Below are positions 62,326 to 64,000 of a DNA stretch of 64,000 nucleotides, piece by piece (within the stretch, counting starts at the first letter, position 1; each line of letters begins with the position of its first letter). Under the pieces are notes generated by a model that was not told where the DNA came from, made no database searches, and worked only from the letters and a program-made list of their open reading frames with translations. Made by a program: the position numbers and the translations under genes. Source of the DNA: Faecalicatena faecalis. Its GTDB lineage: Bacteria > Bacillota > Clostridia > Lachnospirales > Lachnospiraceae. The DNA is taken from the NCBI RefSeq assembly GCF_012524165.2, contig NZ_JABACJ020000011.1:1-64000 (forward strand), read 5' to 3'.

Positions 62326-62392
62326 AGCCAGAAGCTTTTCAGCTTTGCTCGAGGAGGAGGGGCCTTTTTTACTTTCTCCGTTGATGCTGATT

Positions 62393-63835
62393 TTATTTCT
62401 TTTTCAGAAGATTCTTTAATATTTTTACTGTTTCTTCTGTAGGATAGAAAAGACTTTCGTCCAAAGAACTCAGATAGTCGTAAAATGCATGCAGAAGGCT
62501 CGGTTCTTCTAAGTTCAGATAGACCAGGTCTTTGGTATTAGAAGAGAACAGCAGATATCCATTATGTACGGTGACATAGATGCATAGATTGCTGTTTGCA
62601 ATCGGGGCATCTGGACGCAGCATAACATAGTTGTTGTTCTGACATGCATGGATCAGATTTCTCATGATTAATACCCGGTCTGAATATTCAATCGGTATAT
62701 AGATTGAGTCGGGCAGTTCAGAGAGTCTTCCAGTCTGTAGAAAATTACGGATTCCTTCCTCCGTAAAAATAAAATGTGTAGACAAAGTCTTTAAAATCTC
62801 CGATTTCTGCTGGATATATTCTTTTACAGATATTACAAAATTTTTCCTGTCCGGCAGTGTACTCACGAGATACTTTTCTGGAAAGGAGAGGGGGACCATA
62901 GGCATGACGCAGGGTTCCTGTTGGAAGGAATATCCCGCCTTCTCTCCAAGGTTCAGGTTATTAAAGTATTCAAATTGCGTAAATATAGAATCAATCTTAC
63001 ACACTATAGGTGTGGTCTCTGCTTTCAGTTCATCAAAAATGGAACAGAATTTCTGCAGAGTGCTCTTCGAAGTAAATAAAATCCCATATTGAAGCTGCGG
63101 CGAAAATGTAATCGCATACTCTGAAGTAATGATCAGAGAGGAAAGCAGATTAAAATTGCTGTTATGTGAATTTATGCTGTCATAATAGCAGAACGGCGTA
63201 TAATCACAAAGGCAGGTGTTATACATAGGAATAATTTTCTGCAGGCAGGAGAGGTTATAATCCCGCTTATCAGAAGTAATATTATCTGTATTATTCAAGC
63301 AGATAATATGATCAATCTTTAAATTCTTTTTATTCTTGCTGATAGAGGCAAGAATGTCCATGAAATCATCAGAATCCGGCTGAAAGAGCAGCTTTATATG
63401 TCCGTCCTTCTTTTGGGATTCTAAGGCCAGGATTCCGTATAAGGCGTGATTCAGTTTCGTTTTACCATTAATAGAAAGTGTGTCAGTGAACTGTGAGTAA
63501 TCTAAAGTTGAAGAAAAGTAGGGAGAGGAATCAAATGTCTCTTCCTTTCTCATGGAGAAATTACTGATAAAGTCCTGAACGTTTTTACGTCTATAATAGG
63601 TCTCGTAGCCGGTGATTGTAATTTCATAGGCCTCCAGAAGTTCTCTGCGTTCTGTTGGTGTCAAACGCATAAAGTCGGCAATTTTTTGTACCAGTTCTTC
63701 GGAGCCTGGGTTTCTCTTACCGTTTATGATTTTATACATATTAGAGCGGTCTACACCACAATACTGAGCCAATTGGTGTATCCGTATATTTTTTGTCTTA
63801 ATGTGTTCAGAGAGAATTGTTGAAAATAAAGTCAT
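62393..63835 (-). CDS. XRE-family HTH regulator with large C-terminal domain
   Basis: ATG at 63835 (after GGGGGGTAACTAT on the minus strand) gives 480 aa; a longer TTG-started form would begin at 63865. The HTH (HQLAQYCGVDRSNMYKIINGKRNPGSEELVQKIADF) is N-terminal. The remaining ~400 residues are cysteine- and asparagine-containing, soluble and unrecognised. It converges on the T7SS genes and might regulate them, but position is the only evidence. An ATTCCA-N5-TGGAAT dyad at 63889–63905 may be its operator. Confidence 0.82.
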   Translation of the reverse strand: MTLFSTILSEHIKTKNIRIHQLAQYCGVDRSNMYKIINGKRNPGSEELVQKIADFMRLTPTERRELLEAYEITITGYETYYRRKNVQDFISNFSMRKEETFDSSPYFSSTLDYSQFTDTLSINGKTKLNHALYGILALESQKKDGHIKLLFQPDSDDFMDILASISKNKKNLKIDHIICLNNTDNITSDKRDYNLSCLQKIIPMYNTCLCDYTPFCYYDSINSHNSNFNLLSSLIITSEYAITFSPQLQYGILFTSKSTLQKFCSIFDELKAETTPIVCKIDSIFTQFEYFNNLNLGEKAGYSFQQEPCVMPMVPLSFPEKYLVSTLPDRKNFVISVKEYIQQKSEILKTLSTHFIFTEEGIRNFLQTGRLSELPDSIYIPIEYSDRVLIMRNLIHACQNNNYVMLRPDAPIANSNLCIYVTVHNGYLLFSSNTKDLVYLNLEEPSLLHAFYDYLSSLDESLFYPTEETVKILKNLLKKK

Positions 63836-63865
63836 ATAGTTACCCCCCAATTTGGATATATTCAA

Positions 63866-64000
63866 ATCATAAAAGGAAGGCTATAAAAATTCCATAATTT
63901 GGAATAAAAATGTTTGACCACAATATGTGACACATGGAATACGGTTTTATTTGGCTTCGTAATAGTGAAATGGCCTGTCAGATTATAAGTGATACTTATG
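63866..64000. other. upstream region of the XRE gene
   Basis: Contains a dyad ATTCCA (63889–63894) and TGGAAT (63900–63905). No ORF is complete before the window ends. Confidence 0.4.

Overview
The window looks like a chromosome segment of a gut-type Clostridia, most likely Lachnospiraceae. The evidence is the Firmicutes gene order decarboxylase–kinase–holB–ricT–yabB(trmN6)–rsmI next to an rRNA/tRNA locus, spore maturation genes (spmA, spmB), AGGAGG-type ribosome binding sites, moderate GC, and a WXG100/EssC secretion locus. The family assignment is inferred from gene content and style, not from any search.

Layout. 1–907: the 3' end of a 23S rRNA gene, seven tRNA genes (Asp, Val, Tyr, Thr, initiator Met, Phe, Lys) and a terminator. 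926–7823: housekeeping cluster, interrupted at 3005–4156 by a small phage-like regulatory module (51-aa ORF, XRE repressor, coiled-coil protein) with four copies of one operator. 8288–13298: an orphan degenerate ABC ATPase, spmB whose stop codon lies in a REP-like inverted repeat, a DUF885 lipoprotein, a membrane diguanylate cyclase and spmA. 13320–20250: an AT-rich accessory island holding an RHH/RhuM module, a decayed spmA 3' copy, a DEAH helicase + small protein + DUF2971 cluster, a decayed RHH copy and a frameshifted CPBP protease; a 22-bp repeat brackets the helicase cluster. 20457–25334: a 1625-aa CheB–CheR–PAS–histidine kinase–receiver protein. 25736–30472: LysR regulator, AGCS amino-acid symporter, nitrilase and asparaginase. 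30550–32342: a toxin–antitoxin operon with a Panacea-domain antitoxin and two operator palindromes.

32557–62325: a ~30-kb, all plus-strand, type VII-like secretion locus. It encodes a lipoprotein plus DUF2974 lipase pair (resembling the TilA–TslA immunity–effector pair of Staphylococcus), a secreted-side trypsin-like protease joined through a membrane helix to an FHA domain, a PP2C phosphatase, two membrane Ser/Thr kinases with extracytoplasmic helical regions, a giant 2895-aa Ig-like surface protein, more FHA proteins, an EssC-type FtsK/SpoIIIE ATPase with N-terminal FHA domains, a LytTR regulator, an EsaB/YukD-like protein and six WXG100 proteins. Kinases, a phosphatase, four FHA-containing proteins and repeated ETT[VL]L motifs suggest secretion gated by phosphothreonine signalling. 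No obvious EsaA/YueB or EssA is seen; the kinases share the domain order of EssB/YukC and may replace it. A 480-aa XRE regulator closes the window on the minus strand.

The most interesting items are the phospho-signalling T7SS, its reverse-order lipase effector candidate, the ETT motifs, the Panacea TA operon, the helicase/DUF2971 island and the A6-tract frameshift in a T7SS gene. All functional assignments are by reading motifs; no database search was run.
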